Shown here one piece after another: positions 1 to 9,215 of a DNA stretch of 64,000 nucleotides; the first letter of the stretch is position 1, and every line of letters begins with the position of its first letter. The position numbers and the translations under genes were made by a program. The stretch lies in NCBI RefSeq assembly GCF_025907915.1, contig NZ_JAPAAF010000003.1, positions 62,001 to 126,000 on the forward strand, in the 5' to 3' direction. Source of the stretch: Gaoshiqia sediminis (lineage in GTDB: Bacteria > Bacteroidota > Bacteroidia > Bacteroidales > Prolixibacteraceae). Under the pieces are notes generated by a model that saw nothing but the letters and a program-made list of their open reading frames with translations, ran no database searches and was not told the origin of the DNA.

Positions 1-2562
1 GTTCAGGTCGATCTCCAGACCACTTTCGTTGTCGCTGAAACACATTTCAAGCAAGGTGGTGATCAACCCACCCGAGGCCACGTCGTGACCAGCAGCAATC
101 AACTCTTCTTCAATTAAATCCTGAATGACATTAAAAGCTTTCACAAAATAGGCAGCATCAGCCACAGTCGGAGCTTCCTGCCCTATTTTGTTGATGATCT
201 GCCCAAATGCGCTGCCGCCCAAAGCCAAATTCGTGGATGAGAAGTCAATATAATAAAGTGGTTTCGATGCATCATTTACCAGTACCGGTTCCACTACTTT
301 CTTCACATCAGTTACTTCACCGGAGGCCGAAATGATAACCGTTCCCGGAGAATACACCACATCTTCTTTGTACTTCTGGGTCATCGACATCGAGTCCTTT
401 CCGGTTGGGATGTTCACGCCCAACGCACAGGCAAAGTCGCTGGCCGCTTTCACCGCTTTGTAGATACGGGCATTTTCGCCCGGGTTTTTGGCTGGCCACA
501 TCCAGTTGGCGCTCAATGAAATACTGCGTATTTTGTCCGGCATCGGCGCCCAAATAATGTTGGTCAGCGATTCGGCGATGGAAAGAACAGAACCTCTCTC
601 GGCATCCACCATTCCGGCTACCGGTGCGTGACCGATTGAAGTGGCCAAACCGGCTTTACCTTGATAATCGAGCGTAATAACACCCAAGTTATTTAACGGA
701 AGGTGCAACTTTCCAACGCCCTGCTGTTTGGCGATGCGTCCGGTTACCGAGCGGTCAACTTTATTGGTCAACCAGTCTTTGCAAGCTACCGATTCCAGTT
801 GGAGCACATCTTCCAGGTAATTCTCAATTTTAGATTGATCGTACGCCAGATTGGCGAATTTTTCAGTCGAAGTGGTGTCTGTCAGCACAGTTTTTGGCGG
901 ATTGCCAAACATGTAGGCCAACTGCCAGTCGATAGGTGTTTCGCCTGTTTTCGAGTTTTTGAAAGTGAATTGCATATCGCCCGTTGCGTCGCCAATCACG
1001 TACATTGGCGCACGCTCACGGTCGGCAATGGTCTTTAGCAGGTCAACATCTTTCTCGTGCATCACCAGTCCCATACGTTCCTGCGACTCGTTGCCAATAA
1101 TTTCCTTTTGCGAAAGTGTGGGATCGCCAACCGGCAATTTAGCCGTGTCAATCAGACCTCCGGTTTCTTCCACCAGTTCCGACAAGCAGTTCAGGTGGCC
1201 GCCGGCGCCGTGGTCGTGAATCGAAATGATCGGGTTCTCGTCCGACTCCGCCAAGGCACGAATGGCGTTGTAGGCGCGCTTTTGCATCTCGGGGTTGGCC
1301 CGTTGAACGGCGTTCAGCTCAATGGCATTTTCAAATTCGCCGGTAGCGACCGACGAAACCGCACCGCCACCCATACCGATACGATAGTTATCGCCTCCCA
1401 GCAGCACCACTTTGTCGCCTTTTTTGGGCGAATCTTTCAAACTGTCCTTTTTGCGGCCAAAACCAATACCACCGGCCAGCATGATCACTTTGTCGTAACC
1501 ATATTTTTTGTAATTCTCGAAATGCTCAAAGGTCAGCACAGAACCGCAGATCAGCGGCTGACCGAACTTGTTGCCGAAATCGCTGGCGCCGTTCGATGCT
1601 TTAATGAGGATTTCCTCCGGGGTTTGGTACAACCAAGGGCGTTCTTCGGTGGCCTGTTCCCAGTTGCGGGCGTCTTCGGTGCGCGGGTACGAAGTCATGT
1701 AAACAGCAGTCCCGGCAATGGGCAAACTACCTTTTCCCCCGGCAATGCGGTCGCGGATTTCGCCGCCCGTGCCGGTTGCAGCACCGTTAAACGGTTCAAC
1801 CGTGGTCGGAAAGTTGTGGGTCTCGGCTTTCAATGAAAGCACGGTTTCAATATCTTTTACTTCAAAAAAATCAGGCTTGTCTTGGGTCTTGGGTGCAAAT
1901 TGCTCTACCACTGGCCCCTGCACAAATGAGCAATTATCTTTATAGGCCGAAACAATTTTATTCGGATTTTCTTTCGATGTCTTTTTAATCATCTGGAAAA
2001 GTGACGATTCCTGTTCTACCCCGTCAATCACGAACGTGCCGTTAAAAATTTTGTGGCGGCAGTGCTCCGAGTTCACCTGCGAAAAGCCAAACACCTCGCT
2101 GTCGGTCAGCTTCCGACCCATTTTTTCGGACACTGTATTCAGGTATTGTATTTCATCCTCGCTCAGAGCCAACCCTTCTTTTTCGTTGTAGGCGGCAATA
2201 TCGTCAATCTCGATTATCGGCTCAGGTTGTTTATTAACGGTGAAAATTTCCTGTCCCAAACCGTTGTACATACGTTGCAGCATGTGGTCGAAAGCAGCTG
2301 ATTCGCTGGCAACTTCAACAAACTCCTCCATGCGGACAATGCCCGAAATGCCCATGTTTTGGGTTATTTCAACAGCATTGGTGCTCCAGGGGGTAATCAT
2401 TTCTTTGCGAGGCCCAACAAACCAGCCTGCCAAAGTTTCACTTTCAATACAAGTTGCTTCGCCAAACAGCCAAATCAGTTTTTCTTTGTCTGAATCATCA
2501 AGCGAACCGATTGATTGAACAGCAATTACGCTGTTCTGAGGAGTTTTAAAGAATGAAATCAT
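1..2562 (-). CDS. purL: Phosphoribosylformylglycinamidine synthase, N-terminal 854 codons (cut by left edge)
   Basis: This is the large single-chain PurL that converts FGAR, ATP and glutamine to FGAM in purine synthesis in the cytoplasm. The frame is open from an ATG at 2562 (protein begins MISFFKTPQNS) through position 1 with no stop. Visible family signatures include VNSEHCRHK, KAETHNFPTTVEPFNGAATG, HDHGAGGH and SIGHAPVAGMVDAERGS. The usual long form is about 1,200-1,300 residues, so the C-terminal glutamine amidotransferase domain lies beyond the left edge. It diverges from the gene at 2751, and the 188 bp between them should carry both promoters. No frameshift is seen in the part present. 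Confidence 0.96.
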   Translation of the reverse strand, partial: MISFFKTPQNSVIAVQSIGSLDDSDKEKLIWLFGEATCIESETLAGWFVGPRKEMITPWSTNAVEITQNMGISGIVRMEEFVEVASESAAFDHMLQRMYNGLGQEIFTVNKQPEPIIEIDDIAAYNEKEGLALSEDEIQYLNTVSEKMGRKLTDSEVFGFSQVNSEHCRHKIFNGTFVIDGVEQESSLFQMIKKTSKENPNKIVSAYKDNCSFVQGPVVEQFAPKTQDKPDFFEVKDIETVLSLKAETHNFPTTVEPFNGAATGTGGEIRDRIAGGKGSLPIAGTAVYMTSYPRTEDARNWEQATEERPWLYQTPEEILIKASNGASDFGNKFGQPLICGSVLTFEHFENYKKYGYDKVIMLAGGIGFGRKKDSLKDSPKKGDKVVLLGGDNYRIGMGGGAVSSVATGEFENAIELNAVQRANPEMQKRAYNAIRALAESDENPIISIHDHGAGGHLNCLSELVEETGGLIDTAKLPVGDPTLSQKEIIGNESQERMGLVMHEKDVDLLKTIADRERAPMYVIGDATGDMQFTFKNSKTGETPIDWQLAYMFGNPPKTVLTDTTSTEKFANLAYDQSKIENYLEDVLQLESVACKDWLTNKVDRSVTGRIAKQQGVGKLHLPLNNLGVITLDYQGKAGLATSIGHAPVAGMVDAERGSVLSIAESLTNIIWAPMPDKIRSISLSANWMWPAKNPGENARIYKAVKAASDFACALGVNIPTGKDSMSMTQKYKEDVVYSPGTVIISASGEVTDVKKVVEPVLVNDASKPLYYIDFSSTNLALGGSAFGQIINKIGQEAPTVADAAYFVKAFNVIQDLIEEELIAAGHDVASGGLITTLLEMCFSDNESGLEIDLN

Positions 2563-2726
2563 GGTGAACCTGTTTAAGATAAAATTGACATGTTTTAAAA
2601 CACGCCACAAAGATAAAAATTCCTCAGGAAGATTCAGCCCCATAGCCTTAAAAGAAGCCGAATGTGAAAAACTACAGCTGGCTGTTAATAATGTTCTTTT
2701 AGAAACAGTCATATTTTGCTTTTCCT

Positions 2727-2734
2727 TACTTTTG
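2727..2734 (+). promoter_or_regulatory. Candidate -7 promoter element (TACTTTTG)
   Basis: The site matches the Bacteroidota -7 consensus TAnnTTTG exactly and lies 16 bp before the ATG of the YkgJ-type gene, which would give a very short leader. I could not place a TTTG -33 element at the usual spacing, so this is a weak call. Confidence 0.3.
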
Positions 2735-2750
2735 CCCAAAATTTCCGCCA

Positions 2751-3254
2751 ATGTCATTCAACTTTGAAAAATACCGGCAACTTCTCAACGAGGTGGACGC
2801 GTTAAGCGACCAACTTTCGCAGCTTCACTCCGGTCACATGGCCTGTAAAAAGGGGTGCGACCTGTGTTGCATAGATTACAAGGTCTTCCCTGTTGAGTAT
2901 TACGCCATCCGCGACAGTCTGAAAACGCATCCTGTTGAGCTTCAACCTTCAGTTGACGGAAGCTGCATTTTCCTGAAAGACCATAGCTGCCGGATTTACG
3001 AGCACCGTCCCGTTATTTGCCGCACACACGGACTGCCTTTACTTTTTATGAATGATGACCAATGGGAACTGTCGGCCTGCGAGTTGAACTTTACCAGTTT
3101 TGACGATGAAGATTTCTCAACTGAAAACACCTTTCCGCAGGACCGGTTCAACAGCAAACTCTTTTTGATCAACCAAGAATTTCTAAAAGAAAACCAGCTT
3201 GACTATTCTGAATTTCACTTGATTGACATCAGCCAGCTGGCAGCGGACAACTGA
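2751..3254 (+). CDS. YkgJ-family cysteine-cluster protein
   Basis: A 167-residue cytoplasmic protein of the YkgJ/UPF0153 family, proposed to bind a metal (zinc or iron) through clustered cysteines; the biological role is not established. The cysteine pattern is CKKGCDLCC near residues 32-40, followed by SCIFLKDHSCRIYEHRPVICR, where further conserved cysteines flank the IYEHRP motif typical of the family. No signal peptide or membrane segment is visible. The ATG at 2751 is the first in frame, and length agrees with the family. It is divergent from purL and 80 bp upstream of the DsrE-like gene, with no evidence that the three act together. Confidence 0.8.
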   Translation: MSFNFEKYRQLLNEVDALSDQLSQLHSGHMACKKGCDLCCIDYKVFPVEYYAIRDSLKTHPVELQPSVDGSCIFLKDHSCRIYEHRPVICRTHGLPLLFMNDDQWELSACELNFTSFDDEDFSTENTFPQDRFNSKLFLINQEFLKENQLDYSEFHLIDISQLAADN

Positions 3255-3334
3255 TAAGAAATGTTTAAATATATCCTGGTGGCTTTGAATTCAACTGAAA
3301 GCTTAATAAATTGCCGCCAACCCAAATTTTTAAG

Positions 3335-3757
3335 ATGAAGAAACTTTTACTTCTAATGCTGGTCGTTTGGGGAACTACCTGGCATAGTAAGGCACAAAAT
3401 CAAAAGGAGATGATCGACAACAGCAACAAACTGGCTGTATTATGGACAAGCAGCGACCCGGAAGTGGCCGAAAAAGTTTGTTTCATGTACGCCATGAACG
3501 CAAAAAAACAGGGCTGGTTCGACGAAGTGGTACTGATCATTTGGGGACCATCGGCCAAGTTGCTCGCTGAAAATGAAGATTTGCAGGCCGATATCAAAAA
3601 AATGGCCGATATGGGCATCACGGTGGAGGCCTGTATCGCCTGCGCAAAAATGTACGGCGTAGATCACGACCTGGCCGACCTGGACATAGACGTGCGCCCA
3701 ATGGGGGTTCCACTAACCAACTATCTGAAAGAAGGTTGGCACACGCTAAGCTTTTAA
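3335..3757 (+). CDS. DsrE/DsrF-like small exported protein
   Basis: A 140-residue protein beginning MKKLLLLMLVVWGTTWHSKAQ, a clear Sec signal peptide, followed by a DsrE-like alpha/beta domain (LAVLWTSSDPEVA, then VVLIIWGPSAKLL). The segment GITVEACIACAKMYGV has two cysteines at the place where DsrE-type sulfur-transfer proteins carry their reactive cysteine, so sulfur or thiol chemistry in the periplasm is possible but unproven. The frame is open upstream to a TTG at 3311, but only the ATG at 3335 puts the signal peptide at the N-terminus. It ends 131 bp before tpiA. Confidence 0.72.
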   Translation: MKKLLLLMLVVWGTTWHSKAQNQKEMIDNSNKLAVLWTSSDPEVAEKVCFMYAMNAKKQGWFDEVVLIIWGPSAKLLAENEDLQADIKKMADMGITVEACIACAKMYGVDHDLADLDIDVRPMGVPLTNYLKEGWHTLSF

Positions 3758-3831
3758 TGGTGTCGGTTTAAACAATAGTTAAATTCAAGCGCAAAACGGC
3801 AGGAAATATGGATAAGACAACTACCTTTTTC

Positions 3832-3839
3832 TAATTTTG
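3832..3839 (+). promoter_or_regulatory. Candidate -7 promoter element for tpiA (TAATTTTG)
   Basis: An exact TAnnTTTG match placed about 50 bp before the tpiA ATG, predicting a leader of roughly 40 nt. No convincing -33 TTTG is visible upstream. Confidence 0.4.
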
Positions 3840-3888
3840 CGCCGATATTTTTTTATACATAAATCACTATCCATCAAAATAAACAAAC

Positions 3889-4647
3889 ATGAGAAAAAAA
3901 GTTGTTGCCGGTAACTGGAAATGCAACACCACCGTGCAGGAAGGTGTTGAACTAGCAAAAGCTGTAAACGAACTGGTTGCCACAGAAGGCGCAAAAGACG
4001 TTGTTGTCGTTCTTGGAACTCCGTTCACCCATATCACCAAAGTTGTTGAAACAGTTGATAACAGCCGCATTGGTGTTGCCGCTCAAAACTGCGCTGCCGA
4101 AGCAAAAGGCGCATTCACAGGCGAAGTTTCCGCTGCCATGGTAAAATCTACCGGCGCCGGATACGTCATTCTGGGACACTCTGAAAGACGCGAATACTAC
4201 GGTGAAACCAGTGAAATCCTGAACAAAAAAGTAGCGCTGACGCTCGAAAACGGACTGACTCCTATTTATTGCTGCGGCGAACCCCTGGAAATCCGCGAAG
4301 CGGGTACTCAAAAAGAATTTGTCATCAACCAGCTGAAAGAAACTGTCTTTAAACTGAGCGCTGACGATTTCAAAAAAGTAATTGTTGCATACGAACCTAT
4401 CTGGGCTATCGGTACCGGGAAAACGGCTACGACCGAACAAGCACAGGAAATGCACAAAGACCTGCGTGATGCAATGGCCGCTCAATACGGACAAGAAGTT
4501 GCCGATGAAATTTCAATCCTGTACGGAGGAAGCTGCAACCCGAAAAACGCGAACGAACTGTTTGCTAACCCCGATGTTGACGGTGGTTTGATCGGTGGCG
4601 CTTCACTGAAAGCAGACGACTTCCTGGCTATCATTAACGCCTATTAA
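3889..4647 (+). CDS. tpiA: Triosephosphate isomerase
   Basis: TpiA interconverts dihydroxyacetone phosphate and glyceraldehyde 3-phosphate in glycolysis and gluconeogenesis. The 252-residue length is standard. Catalytic residues are all visible: Lys11 in GNWKCN, His97 in LGHSERR and Glu169 in [12 protein letters not shown], with the phosphate-binding YGGS motif near the C-terminus. The start is the ATG at 3889 behind a TAnnTTTG element. A strong hairpin terminator follows 34 bp after the stop, so it is probably monocistronic. Both products of the proposed transketolase pathway downstream (triose phosphates) would feed this enzyme. Confidence 0.98.
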   Translation: MRKKVVAGNWKCNTTVQEGVELAKAVNELVATEGAKDVVVVLGTPFTHITKVVETVDNSRIGVAAQNCAAEAKGAFTGEVSAAMVKSTGAGYVILGHSERREYYGETSEILNKKVALTLENGLTPIYCCGEPLEIREAGTQKEFVINQLKETVFKLSADDFKKVIVAYEPIWAIGTGKTATTEQAQEMHKDLRDAMAAQYGQEVADEISILYGGSCNPKNANELFANPDVDGGLIGGASLKADDFLAIINAY

Positions 4648-4681
4648 TCGCTGAAGAAATTATTGATTTACCAAATACCTG

Positions 4682-4713
4682 TCCCGGTTGGCCTGTCCAA
4701 CCGGGATTTTTTT
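4682..4713 (+). terminator. Rho-independent terminator after tpiA
   Basis: A perfect 10-bp stem, TCCCGGTTGG (4682-4691) and CCAACCGGGA (4697-4706), encloses a 5-nt loop and is followed at once by seven T residues (4707-4713). Confidence 0.9.
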
Positions 4714-4902
4714 ACCTCCTCAGTCCTGCCCTGTCAGCGGCAACCCATCCTGTATCATCAAGCAATTCTCCCATTTTGGCAGTTTTTTCTGACAAATCGT
4801 ACCTTTTTTTTACCTGGCGTATGTTTTGAAAATCGAAATAACACGTATAAATTGAAAGTATCAAAAAACAAGGAAAAACGATAACCATAATACATATTGA
4901 CC

Positions 4903-7275
4903 ATGGAAAATAATCATACTGGAAATTCCGGGCTGGTGCTGGTTTCAGAGATTTATCCTGACAATATTGTTGTCCTTCCGCTCGAAAACAGACCCATTTT
5001 CCCCGGATTGGCGTTGCCCCTCACATTTATTAGTCCCAAAGTGGCGCAGTACGTTAAACATGCCTACGAAAAAAATAACGGGTTCATCGGCGTTTCACTC
5101 ATCCGGCAAATGGATGAAAACAATTATCTGAATTCAAGCTTATATCACACAGGAACCTTGCTGAAAATCATCAAAATCATTAACCAAACCAATGACAGCA
5201 TCCACTTTTTCGCCCAGGGATTAACACGCTTTCAATATAAAAAGGAATTTGTTCGCGATAAAATTCCGCAGTGGCAGGTAGAATATGATTATGAAGAGAA
5301 AACAACCCCCTCGAATGAATTAAAGGCTTACACCCTGGCCGTCATCAACTCGGTAAAAGAACTGATCAAACTAAATCCGATGTTTCAGGAACAAATGCGG
5401 CTGGCCCTCTCGCAAGTAGGCATGGACAAGCCCGGATTGCTAATGGATTTGGTGGGTTCGTTCCTGACTGCCGACGGCGAAAAACTGCAAGCCATCCTGG
5501 AAGCTTACGACTTGTACGAGCGTAGTGAAAAGCTATTAGTGCTGCTGAAGGAAGAAATTGAACTAAACCAGCTTCAACAGGACATTCAAAAGCAAATCGA
5601 AGAAAAAATTTCAAAGCAACAACGCGAATTCTTCCTCCGCGAACAGCTAAAAGTGATCAAACAGGAATTGGGCTTAGAAAAAGACGACAAGACCACCGAG
5701 ATTGAAAACATTGAAAAAAAAATCAAAAAACTAGAGCTAACCGAAGAAGCAGCCACCGTCGTCCGCGAGGAACTGAACAAAATGAAGACCCTCGAGTCGG
5801 GATCGGCCGAATACCAGGTTTCGCGCACCTATCTAAATTGGCTGACCGATCTGCCGTGGGGAATTTATTCACCCGACAATTACGACCTGCCGAAAGCACG
5901 TAAAATCCTGGATGAACAGCATTACGGTTTGGGCGACGTCAAGCAACGCATACTCGAATTTATTAGCACCATTGTGAAGCGCGGAAAAGTTTCCGGTTCC
6001 ATTATATGCCTGGTAGGCCCGCCGGGAGTGGGCAAAACCTCCATTGGCAAGTCAATTGCCGATGCCTTGGGACGCAAATTTTACCGTTTCTCGCTTGGCG
6101 GCATGCGCGACGAAGCCGAAATTAAAGGTCACCGGCGCACTTACATTGGTGCCATGCCCGGCAAGCTGATTCAAAGTTTGAAGCGTACCGGAGTAGCCAA
6201 CCCGGTAATTATGCTGGATGAAATTGATAAAATCGGGGCCAGCTACCAGGGCGATCCGGCAGCAGCCCTGCTGGAAGTACTCGACCCCGAACAAAATAGC
6301 GACTTTCTGGATCATTACCTCGATGTCCGCTTCGACTTGTCCAACATTTTGTTCGTAACCACTGCCAACCAGCTCGACACCATTCCGCGCCCGCTGCTCG
6401 ACCGGATGGAAATCATCAAACTTTCGGGCTATATCCTGGAAGAAAAAGTGGAAATAGCCAAGCGCTACCTGGTTCCCAAGCAACGGAAAGAGCACGGACT
6501 GAAAGCCAGCGAGATTCAAATTACCAACCCGGCCCTGGCCATGATTGCAGATGGTTATGCCCGCGAGGCAGGTGTGCGGAACATGGAAAACCAGATCAAA
6601 AAAATCATGCGCAAAGCGACCCTGATGCATGCCGAACAGGAAACGGGCAAACTGAACGTGAACCAGAAAAATTTGGTGGAATACCTGGGGCAACCGCCCT
6701 TTTCGCCCGAAGAATTGTATAAAAGGTCCATTCCCGGCGTTACCCTCGGACTGGCGTGGACGGCCATGGGCGGGGCCACCCTTTACATTGAGGCCTCTGC
6801 CGTAAAAGGAAAAAACATTGGTTTTAAACAAACCGGCCAACTGGGAAATGTGATGCAGGAATCGGCCGAGATTGCTTTTTCATATATAAAATCGCTGCTT
6901 TCACAAGATAAGTCCTTGTCTGGCTTTTTCGATCAGCATTATATCCATTTGCACGTTCCAGCCGGCGCCACTCCCAAGGATGGGCCATCGGCGGGCATCA
7001 CCATGGCGCTGGCTCTATATTCGCTGGCAAGGGGAAAAGCGGTGCGTAAAGGCCTGGCTATGACCGGAGAACTGACCCTTACGGGAAAAGTATTGCCCAT
7101 CGGGGGTGTTCGCGAAAAAACCATTGCCGCCCGGCGGGTAAAAGTTCTCGAGCTCATTTTCCCCGCCGAGAACCGAAAAGATTACAACGAATTGCCTGAC
7201 TATCTGAAAGAAGGCATGACAGTTCATTTTGTAGATTATTTTGAGGATGTCATCAAAATTGCCTTTCCGGAATAA
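4903..7275 (+). CDS. lon: ATP-dependent Lon protease
   Basis: A cytoplasmic AAA+ serine protease of 790 residues that degrades misfolded and regulatory proteins. An N-terminal LON substrate-binding domain covers roughly residues 20-215, followed by a charged coiled-coil linker. The AAA+ module has Walker A GPPGVGKT at 372-379 and Walker B VIMLDEIDK. The C-terminal protease domain carries Ser696 in PKDGPSAG and Lys739 in GGVREKT, the expected Ser-Lys dyad at its normal 43-residue spacing. The frame also opens from a TTG at 4897, but the ATG at 4903 (MENNHTG) is the likelier start. It is isolated between two terminators. Confidence 0.97.
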   Translation: MENNHTGNSGLVLVSEIYPDNIVVLPLENRPIFPGLALPLTFISPKVAQYVKHAYEKNNGFIGVSLIRQMDENNYLNSSLYHTGTLLKIIKIINQTNDSIHFFAQGLTRFQYKKEFVRDKIPQWQVEYDYEEKTTPSNELKAYTLAVINSVKELIKLNPMFQEQMRLALSQVGMDKPGLLMDLVGSFLTADGEKLQAILEAYDLYERSEKLLVLLKEEIELNQLQQDIQKQIEEKISKQQREFFLREQLKVIKQELGLEKDDKTTEIENIEKKIKKLELTEEAATVVREELNKMKTLESGSAEYQVSRTYLNWLTDLPWGIYSPDNYDLPKARKILDEQHYGLGDVKQRILEFISTIVKRGKVSGSIICLVGPPGVGKTSIGKSIADALGRKFYRFSLGGMRDEAEIKGHRRTYIGAMPGKLIQSLKRTGVANPVIMLDEIDKIGASYQGDPAAALLEVLDPEQNSDFLDHYLDVRFDLSNILFVTTANQLDTIPRPLLDRMEIIKLSGYILEEKVEIAKRYLVPKQRKEHGLKASEIQITNPALAMIADGYAREAGVRNMENQIKKIMRKATLMHAEQETGKLNVNQKNLVEYLGQPPFSPEELYKRSIPGVTLGLAWTAMGGATLYIEASAVKGKNIGFKQTGQLGNVMQESAEIAFSYIKSLLSQDKSLSGFFDQHYIHLHVPAGATPKDGPSAGITMALALYSLARGKAVRKGLAMTGELTLTGKVLPIGGVREKTIAARRVKVLELIFPAENRKDYNELPDYLKEGMTVHFVDYFEDVIKIAFPE

Positions 7276-7281
7276 TACAGA

Positions 7282-7321
7282 AAAAATGGTGAATTCACTG
7301 AAGCTCCAATTCACCATTTTT
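7282..7321 (+). terminator. Hairpin terminator after lon
   Basis: A 14-bp perfect inverted repeat, AAAAATGGTGAATT (7282-7295) and AATTCACCATTTTT (7308-7321), starts 7 bp after the lon stop and ends in a T tract. Because the left arm begins with A residues it could work in both directions. Confidence 0.85.
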
Positions 7322-7341
7322 CTATATTTGCTATCGCAATG

Positions 7342-7414
7342 GCCTCTTTAGCTCAGTTGGTAGAGCAGCTCATTCGTAATGAGCAGGTCGCGGGTTCGAG
7401 TCCCGTGAGAGGCT
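7342..7414 (+). tRNA. tRNA-Thr (anticodon CGT)
   Basis: A 73-nt cloverleaf without encoded CCA. The acceptor arm pairs GCCTCTT with GAGAGGC (last pair T-G), the D-arm contains AGCTCAGTTGGTAGAGC, the anticodon stem GCTCA/TGAGC closes the loop TTCGTAA giving anticodon CGT, and the T-arm is GCGGG-TTCGAGT-CCCGT. It reads the threonine codon ACG. It sits directly after the lon terminator. Confidence 0.95.
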
Positions 7415-7523
7415 CTTTCCAATTTTTACTCTCCAGTAAATTCAACTTGGTCAGTCAAATTTTAGGCAACAAATCAGCTCAACCAGCTGCATTGCGCACG
7501 ACCAATTACGTTTATATTTTCTT

Positions 7524-7551
7524 TTTGCTTCTTTTATATTTTATATATTTG
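7524..7551 (+). promoter_or_regulatory. Candidate promoter for ribB
   Basis: TTTG at 7524-7527 and TATATTTG at 7544-7551 match the Bacteroidota -33 and -7 elements with 16 bp between them, placing transcription start about 15-20 bp before the ribB ATG at 7575. Confidence 0.5.
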
Positions 7552-7574
7552 CGTTTCTATTTTACAAGCTTAGC

Positions 7575-8201
7575 ATGACGAAATTTCAATATCAAGATAT
7601 CGAAGACGCGATTGAGGAAATCAAGAAAGGCAACATTATTATCGTAACCGATGATGAAACCCGCGAAAATGAAGGCGATTTTATTGCCGCAGTCGAGCTG
7701 GTCACTCCTGAAATCGTCAATTTCATGGCCACTCATGGACGAGGGTTGATCTGTGCCGCACTGACCGAAGAACGCTGCACCGAGCTAAAATTAGCACGAA
7801 TGGTGCAAAGTAATACCGCGCTAAACAGCACCAACTTTACCGTTTCTGTCGATCTGATGACCCAAGGTTGCACAACCGGAATATCGGCCAGCGACCGGGC
7901 TAAAACGCTGAATGCCCTGGCCAACCCGCAAACAAAACCAGAAGAACTTGGACGTCCCGGACACATTTTCCCCATCATTGCACATCCGGGAGGGCTGCGG
8001 GAACGACCTGGCCATACCGAAGCAACCGTTGAGCTAGCCAGGCTTGCCGGATTGAAACCGGCAGGAGCCTTGGTTGAAATTATGAACCCGGACGGAACCA
8101 TGGCACGTTATTCGGAGTTGTTGGTGCTGGCACAAAAACACGGTTTAAAATTAATCACCATCAAAAGATTAACTGAATATCTGAACGTCAAGAACCTGTA
8201 A
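7575..8201 (+). CDS. ribB: 3,4-dihydroxy-2-butanone 4-phosphate synthase
   Basis: RibB makes the four-carbon precursor of riboflavin from ribulose 5-phosphate. The 208-residue protein shows the acidic metal/substrate motif DDETRENEGDF, HGRGLIC, GCTTGISASDRAKT, and the late histidine motif RPGHTEATVELARLAG, all standard for the family. It is a stand-alone RibB, not the RibBA fusion common in other bacteria, because it stops where a GTP cyclohydrolase II domain would begin. The ATG at 7575 is the only plausible start. The DeoR-type gene follows after 27 bp and may share its transcript. Confidence 0.95.
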   Translation: MTKFQYQDIEDAIEEIKKGNIIIVTDDETRENEGDFIAAVELVTPEIVNFMATHGRGLICAALTEERCTELKLARMVQSNTALNSTNFTVSVDLMTQGCTTGISASDRAKTLNALANPQTKPEELGRPGHIFPIIAHPGGLRERPGHTEATVELARLAGLKPAGALVEIMNPDGTMARYSELLVLAQKHGLKLITIKRLTEYLNVKNL

Positions 8202-8228
8202 TTTTAAAATCCTCAAAATCAGAACAAT

Positions 8229-8990
8229 ATGTTACCCAATCAACGAAGAGAAAAAATCCTGGAAATGATCCGCGAGGATGGTCATGCGAAAGTACTGCAA
8301 CTGAGCAAAATTTTTAAAGTAACAGAAGTCACTATCCGCCAGGATCTTGAGAAACTTGAAAAAGACGGCTTCATTGAACGGGAACATGGCGGTGCTTATT
8401 TGAAAAACATCGGACTCAATGTAAAAAATATCGCCCTTCAAAATCAGGAAAACCTGACCGAGAAAGCAGCGATCGCCCAAAAAGCACTGGAATTCATCCA
8501 CGACGGCGATACCATTATCCTGGATTCGGGTTCAACCACCACCGAAATTGCCAAGTTGATTTCCGGATTCAAAAACCTGACGGTAATTACCAACTCTTTA
8601 AACATTGCACTCATTCTCGGCGCCGATCCTGAGATCAATCTCGTGTTGACCGGAGGTGAATTTAAGGCCCCGACCCTATCACTAACCGGACAAAAAGCTG
8701 CCGACTTTTTCAACGATCTCCACGTGGACAAACTCTTTCTGGCCACCGCCGGAATTACCCTGAAATCGGGACTTACCTACCCCAGCATCAGCGATATTTG
8801 TGTAAAACGGGCCATGATTGAATCGGCAAACATGGTGTACTTGGTTGCCGATTCATCCAAAATAGGAAAAAGCTCTTTTGCCAGCCTCGGCGCCTTGTCG
8901 CTCATCGATTACCTGATCACCGATTCGAAAATCAAACAGGAAGAAATCGAAATGCTCCAAAAAAACGACATCAAAATGATCCTTGCCTGA
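8229..8990 (+). CDS. DeoR-family transcriptional regulator
   Basis: A 253-residue DeoR/GlpR-type regulator. The N-terminal winged helix-turn-helix spans about residues 5-60 (MLPNQRREKILEMI, then VTIRQDLEKLEKDG, the family recognition helix), and the C-terminal sensor domain has the sugar-phosphate-isomerase-like fold with ILDSGSTTTEIAKL, VITNSLNIALIL and LTGGEF. Proteins of this type usually repress adjacent sugar operons and respond to a phosphorylated sugar. It stands at the head of the kinase-isomerase-transketolase cluster, so the effector is probably a phosphorylated intermediate of that route. A candidate operator lies at 9142-9161. Confidence 0.9.
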   Translation: MLPNQRREKILEMIREDGHAKVLQLSKIFKVTEVTIRQDLEKLEKDGFIEREHGGAYLKNIGLNVKNIALQNQENLTEKAAIAQKALEFIHDGDTIILDSGSTTTEIAKLISGFKNLTVITNSLNIALILGADPEINLVLTGGEFKAPTLSLTGQKAADFFNDLHVDKLFLATAGITLKSGLTYPSISDICVKRAMIESANMVYLVADSSKIGKSSFASLGALSLIDYLITDSKIKQEEIEMLQKNDIKMILA

Positions 8991-9107
8991 TGTTCAATCG
9001 GACAGGGTTCATTGCACACTTCAAACCGGAAGCGAACAACTTCTTTTACCGGAATTAGCTCCACATATTAACTCACTGCCGATTCTTTCCGAAATTATTT
9101 CTTTCTT

Positions 9108-9141
9108 TTTGAATATTTTCGTATTTTTTCTTTTATTTTTG
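9108..9141 (+). promoter_or_regulatory. Candidate promoter of the sugar catabolic operon
   Basis: TTTG at 9108-9111 and TATTTTTG at 9134-9141 match the -33 and -7 consensus with 22 bp between them, in the 225-bp gap between the DeoR-type gene and the FGGY kinase. Confidence 0.45.
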
Positions 9142-9161
9142 TTTTCGAAAATCATCGAAAA
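9142..9161 (+). promoter_or_regulatory. Candidate DeoR-type operator
   Basis: The palindrome TTTTCGAAAA (9142-9151) abuts the -7 element, and TCGAAAA occurs twice (9145-9151 and 9155-9161), one helical turn apart. A repressor here would cover the start of transcription. Assignment to the neighbouring DeoR-type protein is inferred from position only. Confidence 0.35.
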
Positions 9162-9215
9162 ACATTCCCAACAAACAAAAATGGGTTTATTTCAAAAATC
9201 AAGGCTGAAAAATAC

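Noticed and set aside
7339-7578. 79-codon plus-strand frame overlapping the tRNA
   Set aside because: Its first half is the tRNA-Thr sequence read as protein, a well-known artefact.
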